A stretch of 64,000 nt of DNA from Brachyhypopomus gauderio. Its lineage: Eukaryota; Chordata; Actinopteri; Gymnotiformes; Hypopomidae. Location: the NCBI RefSeq assembly GCF_052324685.1, contig NW_027506904.1, positions 532,001 through 596,000 on the forward strand. The letters are read 5' to 3'. Below are positions 1-24,989 of the stretch, in pieces (positions within the stretch are counted from its first letter, which is position 1; each line of letters begins with the position of its first letter). The position numbers and the translations under genes are program-made. A model generated the notes under the pieces. It searched no databases. It was not told the origin of the DNA and saw only the letters and a program-made list of their open reading frames with translations.

Positions 1-169
1 GGACAACACAAACTGGGATCTGTGCAATCAGGAAGCATGGACTTGCTCGGCTAAGCCTCTTCCATTTTAGCCTACATCAACTTCTGTATGAGGAATGTTA
101 AGGGCCCCCCTCCATTAATTTTTGGTAAACATGTCCATGTAGAAGTCTAAATGGTCTGAAATCAACACC

Positions 170-1340
170 ATGGCTGAACATTCCAGCTCTGAAACTGCAA
201 TGTATCGTGTGGATTCAGGCAGCCGGGGTTTCGGGCGAAGCGTTCATACGTCAGCTGGCGGGACGGGGCTTTCTGTGCCGCTCGCACAATCACAGCTGCA
301 AGCTCTGGATGAACTGGTGTCTATGTGCTCCAGCTCAGATGCTGTTGAAGGTGATCTTACCTTCCTCACAAGACGTCCACTAGCAAGGCCAGGCACTGCT
401 ACAAAATGCGACCAGTGGACCACGTTAAGAGGTCAGACTTCCAGAACGTGCTGAACGGCGTCAGGTCTGTCACAGACTATAACGGTAACGACGCCTGTCC
501 AACCTGCACGGCAGACTCGCCTATCCGTGACGATCGCAACCCCTTCTACGCACGGCTCGTCGGGGACAACGATTGACCAGCTACGGAGCTGACACAGTAG
601 CAGGCTCCCATCACACGCACTGGTGCGTAGTTCCTACAAGGTGAGACGTGCCCTGGGCCACATCACTCCCAGCCAATCTGCTGGGCCTCACACGGCTCCT
701 GGACAGGTCCTGCAACACTGCTCAGGACAGCTGACAGCAGCTGTTTACCAACCGTCTGGAACGAGCCACCACCTCAGGTCTGTTACAACCATCCCATATC
801 CAAACAGCCTTGCTCAATCATAATTTAATAATAAATAAAACATAATAACTTATGTTGGACTTCAGGGGAAGGAAACACCTCGATCAATATCTCATGATCA
901 TCAGTGGTGGGGACCATCCAGTGCTTCAGATACCTTTGATTCCAGAAGACCCGTCATGGTCCATGAGCACGATGGTAATAACCCAGAATGGAGTCGTTAG
1001 ACCCTTTACTTCCTGAGGAGCCTGAAAACATTCACACCTCCCACAACAGCTGCTGAAGACCTTCTACAGGAGCACCGTGGAGTCCGTCATCACATACGTT
1101 ACAACTTGGTACCCTGACTGCACCTCTGAGAACATGAATGCCCCCCAGCGCATCGTTCAAACAGCCGGGAGCACCGCCCGATCACAGCGTCCAACGCTGG
1201 AAGAGATTACACCACCCTCAAAGCCACGCACGTCGGCAGAGACCCCACCCACCCAAAGCGCAGCGGCTACGTCACTCTGCCGTCTGGGTGCTCCAGAGAC
1301 CTGCAGGCTGAAAATACCCCGGTGATGTCACGCTGCTGAA
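170..1340 (+). mobile_element. Decayed non-LTR retrotransposon (L2/CR1-like RT 3' part)
   Basis: Broken reading frames on the plus strand resemble the reverse-transcriptase region of fish L2/CR1-type LINEs. Near 623-823 a frame reads VRRALGHITPSQSAGP, like the conserved region before the RT palm that ends in a KAxGPD-type motif. Near 1060-1310 a frame reads STVESVITYVTTWYPDCTSE followed by LQRIVQTA-like and DPTHPKRSGYVTLPSG-like text, which is the usual C-terminal end of these ORF2 proteins. Frames are interrupted many times, so this is a dead copy. It probably lies in an eif2d intron on the opposite strand. Clade assignment is from recall of family motifs. Confidence 0.6.
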
Positions 1341-1946
1341 CTTCCCCCCGCCCCTTTATAGCAGGAGCACCACTGTAACCGTATTGGACCTCAGCTGTGC
1401 CACATTTACATATGATCTGCATAAGATGACAAACCACAGCGTCTGTAACGAATCAGCATCTAAGAAACCAGAATTACGTCGAAACGGAAAGCAAATAAGA
1501 TGGTACTGCTTCCAGCACTGCGTAATTGTTGACGTTCTTTCACTTTATATTTTGCATCTTATAGATTCTAAGTGTGTTACTGCTTTTAGGAGTCATAGCT
1601 TTACCTTTAAATATGTTGCCTCAAACATCTTGGTGTATTTGCACACTGGTAATAAAGATATAATTCTTATTAATCACATTTTATACCGTCACATGGCCAA
1701 CACACACGGTTCTGAGCCTGATTCATGTTGATGGTCAAACAGAGAATCTCACATGAACGCCCTCTGTCTTTTGGTAGTAGAATTATAATATTATTATTGT
1801 GGCAATAGTCTTTATTCTGACAGCTAATGTCCACCTCTAGCCTGACTGTGAACAACCTCATTGCGAAATACTTCTGTAGATTACTTGTTTCAAATGAAAG
1901 CAACAGGAATAAAGCTATAAAATCATAGGTCACAATACAACAAAGC

Positions 1947-1949
<3 letters not shown>
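1341..1949. other. AT-rich stretch, no gene seen
   Basis: No conserved coding sequence or recognisable repeat was found on either strand. The short open frames have no conserved motif. By position it should be part of a large eif2d intron, because the SUI1-encoding exons have not yet appeared. Confidence 0.5.

Positions 1950-2009
<60 letters not shown>
1950..2009. repeat. (TG)n microsatellite
   Basis: About 30 uninterrupted TG dinucleotides directly precede the 45-bp minisatellite. Confidence 0.97.
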
Positions 2010-2011
<2 letters not shown>

Positions 2012-2077
2012 GTGAGATTACAGCAACCTGTATCTAGGGAGTGAGTGTGGGAGATAACAGCGACCATTATGTATCTT

Positions 2078-4210
2078 AAAGAGAGTGCTATAATCATGAT
2101 ATAGAAGAGCACATATAGAAGTGCTATAATCACATAGAAGAGTGCTATAATCATACAGAAGAGTACTATAGTCATATAGAAGAGTGCTATAATTGTGGTA
2201 TAGAAGAGTGCTATAGTCATATAGAAGAGTAGTATAATTGTGGTATAGAAGAGCGCTATAATCATATAGAAGAGTAGTATAATTGTGGTATAGAAGAGCG
2301 CTATAATCATATAGAAGAGTAGTATAATTGTGGTATAGAAGAGTGCTATAATCACATTGGGGAGTAGTATAATTGTGGTATAGAAGAGTGCTATAGTCAT
2401 ATAGAAGAGTAGTATAATTGTGGTATAGAAGAGTGCTATAATCACATAGAAGAGTAGTATAATTGTGGTATAGAAGAGCGCTATAGTCATAGAGAAGAGT
2501 AGTATAATTGTGGTATAGAAGAGCGCTATAATCATATAGAAGAGTAGTATAATTGTGGTATAGAAGAGCGCTATAATCATATAGAAGAGTAGTATAATTG
2601 TTGTATAGAAGAGCGCTATAGTCATATAGAAGAGTGCTATAATCATATAGAAGAGTAGTATAATTGTGGTATAGAAGAGTGCTATAATCACATAGAAGAG
2701 TAGTATAATTGTGGTATAGAAGAGCGCTATAATCATATAGAAGAGTAGTATAATTGTGGTATAGAAGAGCGCTATAATCATATAGAAGAGTAGTATAATT
2801 GTTGTATAGAAGAGCGCTATAGTCATATAGAAGAGTGCTATAATCATATAGAAGAGTAGTATAATTGTGGTATAGAAGAGTGCTATAATCACATAGAAGA
2901 GTAGTATAATTGTGGTATAGAAGAGCGCTATAATCATATAGAAGAGTAGTATAATTGTGGTATAGAAGAGCGCTATAGTCATATAGAAGAGTAGTATAAT
3001 TGTGGTATAGAAGAGTGCTATAGTCATATAGAAGAGTAGTATAATTGTGGTATAGAAGAGTGCTATAGTCATATAGAAGAGTAGTATAATTGTGGTATAG
3101 AAGAGTGCTATAATCACATAGAAGAGTAGTATAATTGTGGTATAGAAGAGTGCTATAATCATATAGAAGAGTAGTATAATTGTGGTATAGAAGAGTGCTA
3201 TAATCATATAGAAGAGTAGTATAATTGTGGTATAGAAGAGCGCTATAATCATATAGAAGAGTAGTATAATTGTGGTATAGAAGAGTGCTATAGTCATATA
3301 GAAGAGTGCTATAATCATATAGAAGAGTAGTATAATTGTGGTATAGAAGAGCGCTATAATCATATAGAAGAGCGCTATAATCATATAGAAAAGTAGTATA
3401 ATTGTGGTATAGAAGAGCGCTATAGTCATATAGAAGAGTAGTATAATTGTGGTATAGAAGAGTGCTATAATCACATTGAAGAGTAGTATAATTGTGGTAT
3501 AGAAGAGTGCTATAATCATATAGAAGAGTAGTATAATTGTGGTATAGAAGAGTGCTATATAGAAGAGTAGTATAATTGTGGTATAGAAGAGTGCTATAGT
3601 CATATAGAAGAGTGCTATAATCATATAGAAGAGTAGTATAATTGTGGTATAGAAGAGCGCTATAATCATATAGAAGAGCGCTATAATCATATAGAAAAGT
3701 AGTATAATTGTGGTATAGAAGAGCGCTATAGTCATATAGAAGAGTAGTATAATTGTGGTATAGAAGAGTGCTATAGTCATATAGAAGAGTAGTATAATTG
3801 TGGTATAGAAGAGCGCTATAATCATATAGAAGAGTAGTATAATTGTGGTATAGAAGAGCGCTATAATCATATAGAAGAGTAGTATAATTGTGGTATAGAA
3901 GAGCGCTATAATCACATTGAAGAGTAGTATAATTGTGGTATAGAAGAGTGCTATAATCATATAGAAGAGTAGTATAATTGTGGTATAGAAGAGTGCTATA
4001 TAGAAGAGTAGTATAATTGTGGTATAGAAGAGTGCTATAATCACATTGAAGAGTAGTATAATTGTGATATAGAAGAGCTCTATACTCATATAGTGGAGCG
4101 CTATAATCATATAGAAGAGTGCTATAATCATATAGAAGAGTGCTATAATCACATAGAAGAGTGCTATAATCATATAGAAGAGTAGTACAATCATGGTATA
4201 GAAGAGGGAT
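2078..4210. repeat. 45-bp composite minisatellite
   Basis: About 47 tandem copies of a 45-bp unit. Each unit is made of a 21-bp half (GAGCGCTATAATCATATAGAA) and a related 24-bp half containing GTAGTATAATTGTGGTATAG, so the unit itself looks like an old duplication. Variants include GAGTGC for GAGCGC, CACATAGAA or CACATTGAA for CATATAGAA, and a few units with the 21-bp half shortened or doubled (for example near 3550, 3990 and 4080-4180). Because 45 is a multiple of three, long open frames with 15-residue repeats run through the minus strand; these are artefacts of periodicity. The array sits in an eif2d intron upstream (in window coordinates) of the last visible exon. Confidence 0.95.
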
Positions 4211-4579
4211 AATCATATAGCATATCCTATTCTGCTTGAATGACTGAGATTTAGCTAAAAACTTCTTTTTAAAATCTTTACCAGATAGCCACAGCAAAAT
4301 GAAACCTTGGACAAACTCTTAGCCACAAGTGTCAACACAGAGAAGAGTAAATAGTATGTAATATCTAGGTCATAAGCAGTATGAAATGAAAATGTTATTG
4401 ATTAATGTACACTTATGGGAAATCAAATTTCTCTGTGTTTATAGCTGTGTTTTCCCAGCCGCATTATTGCACTAAGTGAGCGATAAAACTCAGTTTTAAA
4501 GTGTCTTATTACACGAAGCTCTCAAAAACAGGCCCCAGAGTGTCGTAGGCAGACGCAGGATCGAGTGTGTGACACTTAC
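4211..4579. other. eif2d intron sequence, nothing else recognised
   Basis: This lies between the minisatellite and the last eif2d exon visible in the window. I searched the minus strand for the SUI1-domain exons of eif2d and did not see them here or further left. Confidence 0.5.
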
Positions 4580-7500
4580 CTGCTGAAGAGGTCGTCCCAT
4601 TTCAAAACCTCCACATCCTGGTATTCCGATTTCTCCAGCAGGCAGTCACACAGCACAGGGTTTATGTTCACATAGCTGACAAACGCACACAGACATCGGT
4701 TTACAGCTTCCGCACCGCTAGATACCCCGCTGGTTGGGGAATCTACTGAGAAAGGAAGAATTCCCTATGAACCTTTTTCCACGTGGTATATATAAACTAA
4801 GGTTGTCGGTTTTAGAATCTTTACTGAAGATGGAAAATATACGCGAGTATTTACAGAGTAATTGCTGGCACAGGTATCGTGACTTTACCTTTTGTTGGTT
4901 TCGTGGACAAGCTCGTTTGTTTTGACGTAGTCGGTGACGATGGTCCTCACTTCACTCGCCTGCAGTACCGCCCCCTTTCTGAACAAGTCAGCATTCAAAA
5001 TACAGAGTCACGCCCACCCACAGGTAAGCACATAACTCGATGCACGCATAAGCACTGCACAACACCCACAGCCACACCCAGGCAGAACAGCGCATAAATC
5101 ACCCAGAGTCACACACCGAAGCCACACCCCCTTCCCCCACACCCACTCACTTTTTGTGGGCTTCCTGGAAGAGGGGCTCCAGGCGTGACGTCACCCCGTA
5201 CAGAGGCGTGATTTCGGGGGGCTGGTAGGACACCTCGCCGCTCCCCTCAGCCTCCACAGCCTCCTCGGCCGGCTCCCAGTCCACCGGGACGCAGAAAGAA
5301 CGCAGCCTGTAATGAAGTTATTAGGGAACAGTCTCAAACGTGGGCCACCATCTTTGTGCGGCACACGTGAGATCATCCTGTAAATGCTACAAATATTCAA
5401 GAGTCTACCCTTGCACTACTGGACAGAGGATTTTGGGCAAACTGCCCCGAGGAAAGTGGCAGCTACGTACTCGGGGTTCTTCCAGTCCACCTCCACGATG
5501 CTGTCCACCCCTTTGGTCAGCTCCTTCACCCGGAGCAGACTGTGCTCTCTCTGCATGCACTGCAGAAACTTCGACAGCTACACGGAGGAAGAAGAGAGAG
5601 AGGCAGGAGGTGGAGTCCTCTAAGTCAAACGTGATTTCAGTTCGGATGTTCACCGCACGAGAAGAGGAGGAATGAAACCACACCTTTTTAAAGCTGGATT
5701 TTTTTATGTCCAGATGTTTTCCTCTGGGGCTGCAAAAGGTGGGGGGAAGAAAGCTTAACTTTCAAAATAAAGGTGTACATGATGCAGAGTGTGTGATCTG
5801 GGCGTGAGGGGACACACTTTAGATAATCAGAGACTGGAGGTTAAAGGCAAGACTAATAAATTACCAGCAGGGGGCCATGTGCTTGCGCAGGAAGGTGCTG
5901 GTCAACAGGGGGAGCTCCGACTTCTTCAATTTACTTTTCAGGGCATGAAGGAAACACTGAAACAAGAGAGAGTCCATCTGCTCTGTAAAGAGATTCAGAT
6001 TTAGATTCAGAGTTAATGTACATTGTCCAGTAAAGCCTGTAACCCATATACCATTAAACAGACCCAGATGACTCCAGACTGATGCTCTAGTCATTCCAGT
6101 TCCAAGTCTCAGATTGTTTTAATCCCAAAAGCGGGATTAAGCGGTTCAGATAATGGATGGATGGATGGATGGAAGGCATACTCCGTTATGTTTTTGAGAA
6201 CAGGCCTAAAGTGTGCATCAAAACTGACATTCTAAAATGTAATAGAAAAACACCATGGGACATGTACATATGGCAGGGGGGACAAATCCACCATTTCAAG
6301 AAGAACTCGCCTTGTGGAGACGACGAGTCCTCTTCTCCCTGGGTCTCCTCTGCGCCCTCCTCCGTCTCCACAGTCTCCTCCTTTTCCTCTCTCTCTCCGA
6401 GGCCCAGATCCTGCAGGTTCTGACAGGGTAACTCCATCTGGACCGCCGCAGAGCCGCACTGTCCTTCCGTCTCCTCCCCTTCGCATTTCATTACCTCTTC
6501 CTCTCCTCCACCACAATCCACTCCTTCCATCCCTCCCTCCACCTGCACCGAAGTGTCAGCAGTGGGTATGGTGGGGGGTGCAGTCTTATCCCCAAAAGCC
6601 CTGAGGTGAAAGGGAAAGTCACGGCCACTGGAATGAGAATGAGCCTGTGCTTTGCATGCGTAGCGTCACAATTATGAGCCAATAGAAAGATGGGATGACA
6701 TCATGAGAAGTAGCATCACTGTCTTAATCAGATACCGACATAGCCAAACAATATCTTGTCGTCAAACTGGACAAACTCCTCGGTCTGTGTTATCTAGGTC
6801 CGAACCTTGTTGGCTGTTAGTTGGTGAGTGACAAGTCAGTGCTCCTGTTGACTAAACCCACACGAAAAGTCAGTAATTATCTAGTAACTTAAGCAACATC
6901 CATCTAAATATGTTTTTACTTAATGATAACCTTATATTGTTATGCCCTTACCACAAAGTGAACACAAGCTACGTAACTAATCTGTTTAGTGAGTGTGTGT
7001 GTGTGTGTGTGTGTGCATACCACAGCTGGTCCATGTATGTGTGCAACACATTCACTCCTTTCCCCTTCATCCCGCTACTTATCATTTCACTGCTCGACAA
7101 AGCAGCTGTGCCCACCGCCATTGGAGCCCTGTAACCAAGCAACACCAGGCAACACTTAAAAACATACAAAAAAATATTTTTGATGGATGGAAGATGATGG
7201 AGATGTGATGACATGTGATGACATGTGATGACTTTTCCGTGTCTACTTTGTTTAGAACTAGACTCTGAATGTAGGGACAAAAAGCAAACAGAAGCAGAGA
7301 TAATCTGCATTTCTAGCAGCAGGTAGTCTGTGATGTGCATGTTTTAATAAAAGTCAGACAGGTGAAGTGTGAGGGGGTTTATGACGGACAGAATCACCTG
7401 TTTGACTTCACAGTGACAGCACAGCAATCACCCTTAAGCACATCAGGAAGTCCTGTACACGACACCACTACTCCAGGCAGCATAAGGTCTGTACAGGATG

Positions 7501-8357
7501 AAGGGGAAAAAACTGTGTGTGACGCTGACAGACACACGCACACACACACACACTCTCGGGAGAAACTCACCTGCACCACCGATCAATTTCTGCACTACTT
7601 GAGGCCATGTGGTAAGTGCTGGCAACATATCCGGGTATCGCCAAAGCGTGTACACTGGTGAAAACACAACAAATCAAAACTTTCAAATAAATCATCAGTA
7701 GTCATGATTGCCTTCCGGATAAACGGGGGGCGGGGGGTATACCTGTAGGGTACAGTCGTTTCTCCAGCTGAAAGAACGCGGGACATTTCTGAAGGACGTA
7801 AAGAGTAACTGCTTCGCCTTTATGTGCGTAAATTTTCACGATGTTCAGTTCTTCTTTGTTGGGAACGAGCTCGTTGAGTTGATCAGCAGACAGGGACGGG
7901 TACGCTGCAGAAACATCCGCCCTCAGCTTTCTCCTGTTGGGTGCATTAGGAAGCAATTGTGGCAACCTAATCAATGCATTTCCAAGGTCACTGCAAATCT
8001 GAAGTGTGTTAACACTTTGGTTTTAAAGAACACAAAGTTTACCATTACATTTCCATCAGAAAGTGTCCAGTTACCTACACCATTCATGTTCAACGACACA
8101 ACCAACCATGTATAGCTTGCTAGCTACTTGCCTTAACACGCAACGACACAATAAAAATGTTTCAGTAAGACATGGCTGAAATTAAACGATAAAGTCGTGC
8201 AGTTGGTGTGGCACTTGAAGCCAAGATGGTGGTTGGCACAGACTTGAAGCCAACTGCTCCAGATATAGTTAGCCTCGTTAGTTAGCTAGCTAAATACAAA
8301 CCTGTCAGATCCTTTGATAACCGTATTCGACTTCACACGAAACGGTTTTGTGAACAT
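4580..8357 (-). CDS. eif2d: Eukaryotic translation initiation factor 2D (ligatin), 3' end beyond window
   Basis: eIF2D delivers initiator tRNA to the 40S subunit in a GTP-independent way and helps recycle post-termination ribosomes in the cytoplasm. Twelve minus-strand coding exons join in phase: 8357-8302, 7933-7743, 7654-7571, 7488-7398, 7128-7021, 6600-6311, 5982-5865, 5729-5684, 5577-5471, 5306-5151, 4978-4889, 4675-4580 (about 477 codons of an expected ~580). Residues 1-19 read MFTKPFRVKSNTVIKGSDR. The N-terminal DUF1947/PUA-like part has RKLRADVS, KEELNIVKIYAHKG and VYTLWRYPDMLPALTTWP. An acidic linker (6600-6311) follows, then CFLHALKSKLKKSELPLLTS and the start of the SWIB region (SEVRTIVTDYV, INPVLCDCLLEK, WDDLFS). 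The final SWIB residues and the SUI1 domain must lie left of the window, past a LINE relic and a minisatellite. The start is the only ATG giving the family N-terminus. The gene is head-to-head with mapkapk2. Confidence 0.95.
6118..6175 (+). mobile_element. LINE/SINE 3' tail with (GGAT)n
   Basis: GCGGGATTAAGCGGTTCAGA followed by repeated ATGGATGG is the typical 3' tail of a teleost L2-type LINE or dependent SINE. Only the tail remains, within an eif2d intron. Confidence 0.55.
6309..6311 (-). other. Candidate GC-AG splice donor in eif2d
   Basis: The acidic-linker exon must end one base into a codon to join the exon starting at 5982 (codons E-Q-M-D). The only position that fits is after base 6311, where the intron begins GCGAGT instead of GT. 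The GT alternative nearby (after GGCGA) gives the wrong phase. The paired acceptor at 5984-5983 is a normal AG. This is inferred from phase; no transcript was seen. Confidence 0.6.
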
Positions 8358-8795
8358 CCTGCTATGTTTTTTGACCTGTCGGTCTGCTTATATTTCGTTA
8401 AAGAACTGCAACCTTCGAGTTCCTAGATCATACTGTGACAACTTCTCAACATATGCATGTCCATAGGACCTAAACGTGTGGCTGCACTACAAAATACGTC
8501 CGTGTAGAAACAACGGCTAACTGTTGGATTGTTCCGCTCTCTCTCTCAATTTCAATTCAATTCAATATAGCTTTATTAGCATGACTGTATAGGGTACAGT
8601 GTTGCCAAAGCATTACAGCAATGTTAACAGTGACAATAACATTGACAAAGAACAAATAACAATAATAAAATAAGATAAAATATGATAACATTTAGGGAAA
8701 GTTATCATTTCAATTATTTACATTCACATTCTGAAGCTGAAGGGGGGGGGGTTGTTTCCCACTGTCTCTCAGGCTGTGACATGTACTTACATATT

Positions 8796-8987
<192 letters not shown>

Positions 8988-9079
8988 ACACAAATAGCAT
9001 AATTGAGCTTAATAATAAGACCCTCCATTTTTGTGTGTGCGTTATTCTAAGGATGTGTTACTGTATTTAGCCTACATTA

Positions 9080-9224
<145 letters not shown>

Positions 9225-9848
9225 CACCCTCCCCAGGCCATTTGGAGGGTGATCCAAATATTTTACTTCATTATAGACACATTTTTGTGTGTACGTTATT
9301 CTAAGGATGCGTTACTGTATTTAGCCTACATTAGAAAACAGTCCTGTGCATTTTCATATTGGCTTTTGATCAGAGAAAAGAGGTAAAGGTAACTGTCAAT
9401 AATATTTTGCATTATTTACTTACTATTCGAGGTAAGAAAGTTAAAAACAAATGCTATATCCTATAGAGCGCACACTCCCTTAACTCGATATTCGTCAATA
9501 TTCTATAATAACTTCAAAATCATTTGTATAATTCTGAGCCCAAAATAAGCATATTTGTATGGTTTTGTATCCAAGGAACGTAATATCCTTATTTAATTAG
9601 TGGTTGTCATGCAGGTAAATAATAGGGTTTTGTCTTTAATATAACTCAATTAACTTCAAAATAAGAAGGAACACCTAAAGAACGGCGTGTCGACTACAGT
9701 AGTTATCTGAGAGTCATGCAGTGAATTGAAGCATTTCTTATTCGACCATGTTCATCACTACAAGCCGACAAGAGCAAACGTAGGGCAGTAGGCTACTGCG
9801 TGTAAAATCACATACAGGATGGACATGTGGTCAACTTAGTTACTCTGA

Positions 9849-21808
<11,960 letters not shown>

Positions 21809-21837
21809 ACAAATAAACCTCCTCTTGCTCTTTTTAT

Positions 21838-21952
<115 letters not shown>

Positions 21953-22135
21953 CAGTACACCCAGAGGAACTTTTACACATCTGTTACAAGACTGCAACCA
22001 GCATCCCGTTTTTTTTTTTTTATCGTTTTCACTTCACTAATAACAAATGCCTTTTGTTTTATGCACCAGACACACTAAACATGAGATGTGCTCACTTGCA
22101 CCAACACACACACACTTGTGTCCTGTCTCTTTATG

Positions 22136-22141
22136 AATAAA
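22136..22141 (+). terminator. Candidate mapkapk2 poly(A) signal
   Basis: AATAAA about 330 bases after the stop codon. Another AATAAA lies only a few bases after the stop (near 21812) and seems too close to be the main signal. Confidence 0.5.
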
Positions 22142-23095
22142 GCGCTCGCGGCCGTCGGCTTGGTTCAAAGTAACGTGAGGAATGGCAGTGAATGAAATAC
22201 TGCAACTTTCAGTCTGTATGATGGCTCAGTAAATAATGACATATATTTATCACTTATACCACCTTTACTGCTGGAGTAAATTCACTGTACAGTTCCAGCA
22301 TCTGTTGTAATGTGCAACTAAGGCCTCTGTAAGTCTGACACCACCCCCCCTGCTGAAAGAGAGCACGAGCCAAAACACAAGGAAACACTTCCAAGCACTT
22401 AGCGCATTATGAAGGAAACCACGCTACATTCATCCACCCCAGTAGCTCAGTAGACACAGGAATCATATTACATCATTCTCCCTCCGAGAAAACAGTATCT
22501 TTCCATTGTTAAACTATTTCAGTGAATTTGATGAAAGCCGCAAATTACAGGCTAGGGACCGTTAGAGACGCATTGTTGTCATTCCTGCTATAACATGGAT
22601 GTCACAGAGCTGACAAATCACCATCTTTGTTGTGTAAGTAATAACACATAACCTGAACTGTTTGAAGTTCCACAGCGCACATCATCAACCATGTCTTTAC
22701 TGCAGTTGCACAGGTAAATCACATTACTGCATGAAATTGCAGCACACACCGAGTGATAATGTTTTTAAGAAGCCCTATTTTATCGTTCTAACCAGAGCCG
22801 GAGTGGCTAATCGGGAGATTCGATCAATGGAGATCAATGGATGTGACTCAGTTCTGGCCAAAAGGACAGAACAAACATGAAAACGGTGTTTGCAAACAAT
22901 TCTGAACACACAAACGTGCACAAATATACAATATGTCCAACGAATAAACCTACACACATTCTCGACATATGGAGGAAATTGTGTACTGCTAGAGAAGGAC
23001 TGGGTCAAACATAGCACACCAGTCTAGAGGGCAAGGCCATCAGTCCAAGTGCTCAGGCTCCTGAGCCTGAAGGGACCTGCCCTCCCGCCATGAGC
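22142..23095. other. Intergenic, nothing recognised
   Basis: No exon-like conserved sequence and no element ends were recognised. The short open frames lack any motif. Confidence 0.5.
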
Positions 23096-23100
23096 ATCAT

Positions 23101-23411
23101 TTGTGTTCACGGGGTCTGTGTTCACGGGGCCTGTTTTCACGGGGTCTGTGTTTACGGGGTCTGTGTTCACGAGGTCTGTGTTTACGGGATCTGTGTTCAT
23201 GGGGTCTGTGTTCACGAGGTCTGTGTTCACGGGGTCTGTGTTTACGGGGTCTGTGTCCATGGGGTCTGCGTTCACGAGGTCTGTGTTCACGGGGTCTGTG
23301 TGAGCAGTGTTTGTGTTCATGGGGTCTGTGTTCACGGGGTCTGTGTGAGCAGTGTTTGTGTTCATGGGGTCTGTGTTCATGAGGTCTGTGTTCACGGGGT
23401 CTGTGTTCACA
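23101..23411. repeat. 15-bp minisatellite
   Basis: About 20 copies of TCTGTGTTCACGGGG with GTTTACGGG, GTTCATGGG and GTTCACGAG variants, plus a higher-order insertion GTGAGCAGTGTTTG seen twice. The period is a multiple of three, so all three plus frames and a minus frame (repeats of V-N-T-D-P) stay open over the array. These are not genes. Confidence 0.95.
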
Positions 23412-23752
23412 CCATCACTGTATTTGTTGCACTGCTGGTCTTGGATGTCATTTGGAACAGACTGGGATTTTATAACGCTTGAAAAAATCCCTTCTAAAAT
23501 GTTTTGACTGTAAATGGCAAAGCATGGAGCTTCCGGTGCTGTGAAAAGACGGAGGCCTGCTGGGTTTTTATGGAGTTTCTACTCTGTCGGGTTCCACGTT
23601 AGGTGGTCTGCGATCCATTAGAGAAAAACTGTGTGGCACCCAACACAACATAATAAGCACGGTATCCTACTTTCAACGCAAAAGGCAATCCGCTTAAGAT
23701 GGCAATTTTCATTCCAGGCTGCAGAATTGGCTGGAATGAGAGTGAGTAAGAA

Positions 23753-23776
23753 GGGGGGGGGGGGGGGGGGGGGGGG
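23753..23776. repeat. Poly(G) run of 24
   Basis: Twenty-four consecutive G residues; may be unstable or a sequencing-length uncertainty. Confidence 0.95.
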
Positions 23777-24060
23777 TGCAGAGGAAGGAGGTTACATCAC
23801 TAGGATTTACAGTAGAAATGAGTTAAACTACACCATGATGTTAACAAACAGAACACGGAGAGAATGATGACAGCGTATCCAGGAAACGTGCAGAGGAGAT
23901 GGGCAATAAAGTCGGGGCCGACCGGAACTGCCATGAAGCGTCATTACTGTGACTGAATGTGGAGCTTCGTGGAACTGGATCTGGACAAAATTGAAACCAC
24001 ACGCGCCTACGAACATACAGCAGCATCACGTATCTCAGTACCTACCCAGATGAACCATGA

Positions 24061-24105
<45 letters not shown>
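24061..24105. repeat. (AC)n microsatellite
   Basis: About 22 AC dinucleotides in intergenic DNA. Confidence 0.97.
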
Positions 24106-24107
<2 letters not shown>

Positions 24108-24400
24108 CATGCTGGGCTAATGATAAGGCATGGGTCTCAGTCTTTATGGAGTGGAAAAAGTAGTTAAAGAACAGATGTTGCCTTCAGACGCATGGCATTC
24201 ATATCCGCATGCTTTAGAACATGCAAACCAGTTTCTTTGGGCTCTATGTGCAGTAAATTACCATTGTACTCTGAGACGCATCAGTGTAAAACCTGTGTTT
24301 CCTATCAAAATGTCTATGTACAAACAGGCTGAGTATCTTGTTACATACACACACTGCAAGCTTGAACAGAAGGAGCTCCGAAAGGGGTGGATGTACGAGT

Positions 24401-24442
<42 letters not shown>
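24401..24442. repeat. (GT)n microsatellite
   Basis: About 20 GT dinucleotides in intergenic DNA. Overlapping short frames on both strands arise from this run. Confidence 0.97.
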
Positions 24443-24443
<1 letters not shown>

Positions 24444-24989
24444 TGTGTACAATGTGATTGTCTGTTCTGGTGTGAGCAGGACATTTTTGCCCCCCACCCC
24501 ACCCTGCCCCCAACCCTTTTCTCATATTCTCCACCTCTCACCATCCTTCCCTCAGAATCTGCACTCCTTCGGTTCTTGCCAGATTCAAAGGAGAAGGAGG
24601 ACAGCCAGCTAGTCCCAGGTAGGCACGGCTCTCTCTTGCATCATTTGGTTCACCATTAATCCAGTACCTGTTACTTTGAAATATCATGGCTTAAGTATAT
24701 ATGCAGGTTTTATGTTATTCAGCATGAATGAAGTCATTTTTTTGTACCCGTAATTAGAACTTCTGGATTTTATAATGAACATGGGGCCCATCCAGTGTTT
24801 GTAAAGATACAACTGTTTGGATTTTTTAAATTGAATACAAGTTCATTATGATAACTGCAGGTGACACTTATTTGTCACATGGTGAGAAATTACTCAATAG
24901 AATAAATTTCTTTCTTCAGGAATTCTTGGTTAGGAATAAATTTCTTTAACACATTTCAGAATTCAACTTGGTGACTCAGAAACCAATGT

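Noticed and set aside
1930..4297. Two minus-strand open frames of more than 750 codons
   Set aside because: Both are simply the 45-bp tandem repeat read in two frames; no domain, no codon bias, no splice context.
5789..6004. Short plus-strand frames across 5.3-6.6 kb
   Set aside because: They are antisense to phased eif2d exons and have no homology of their own.
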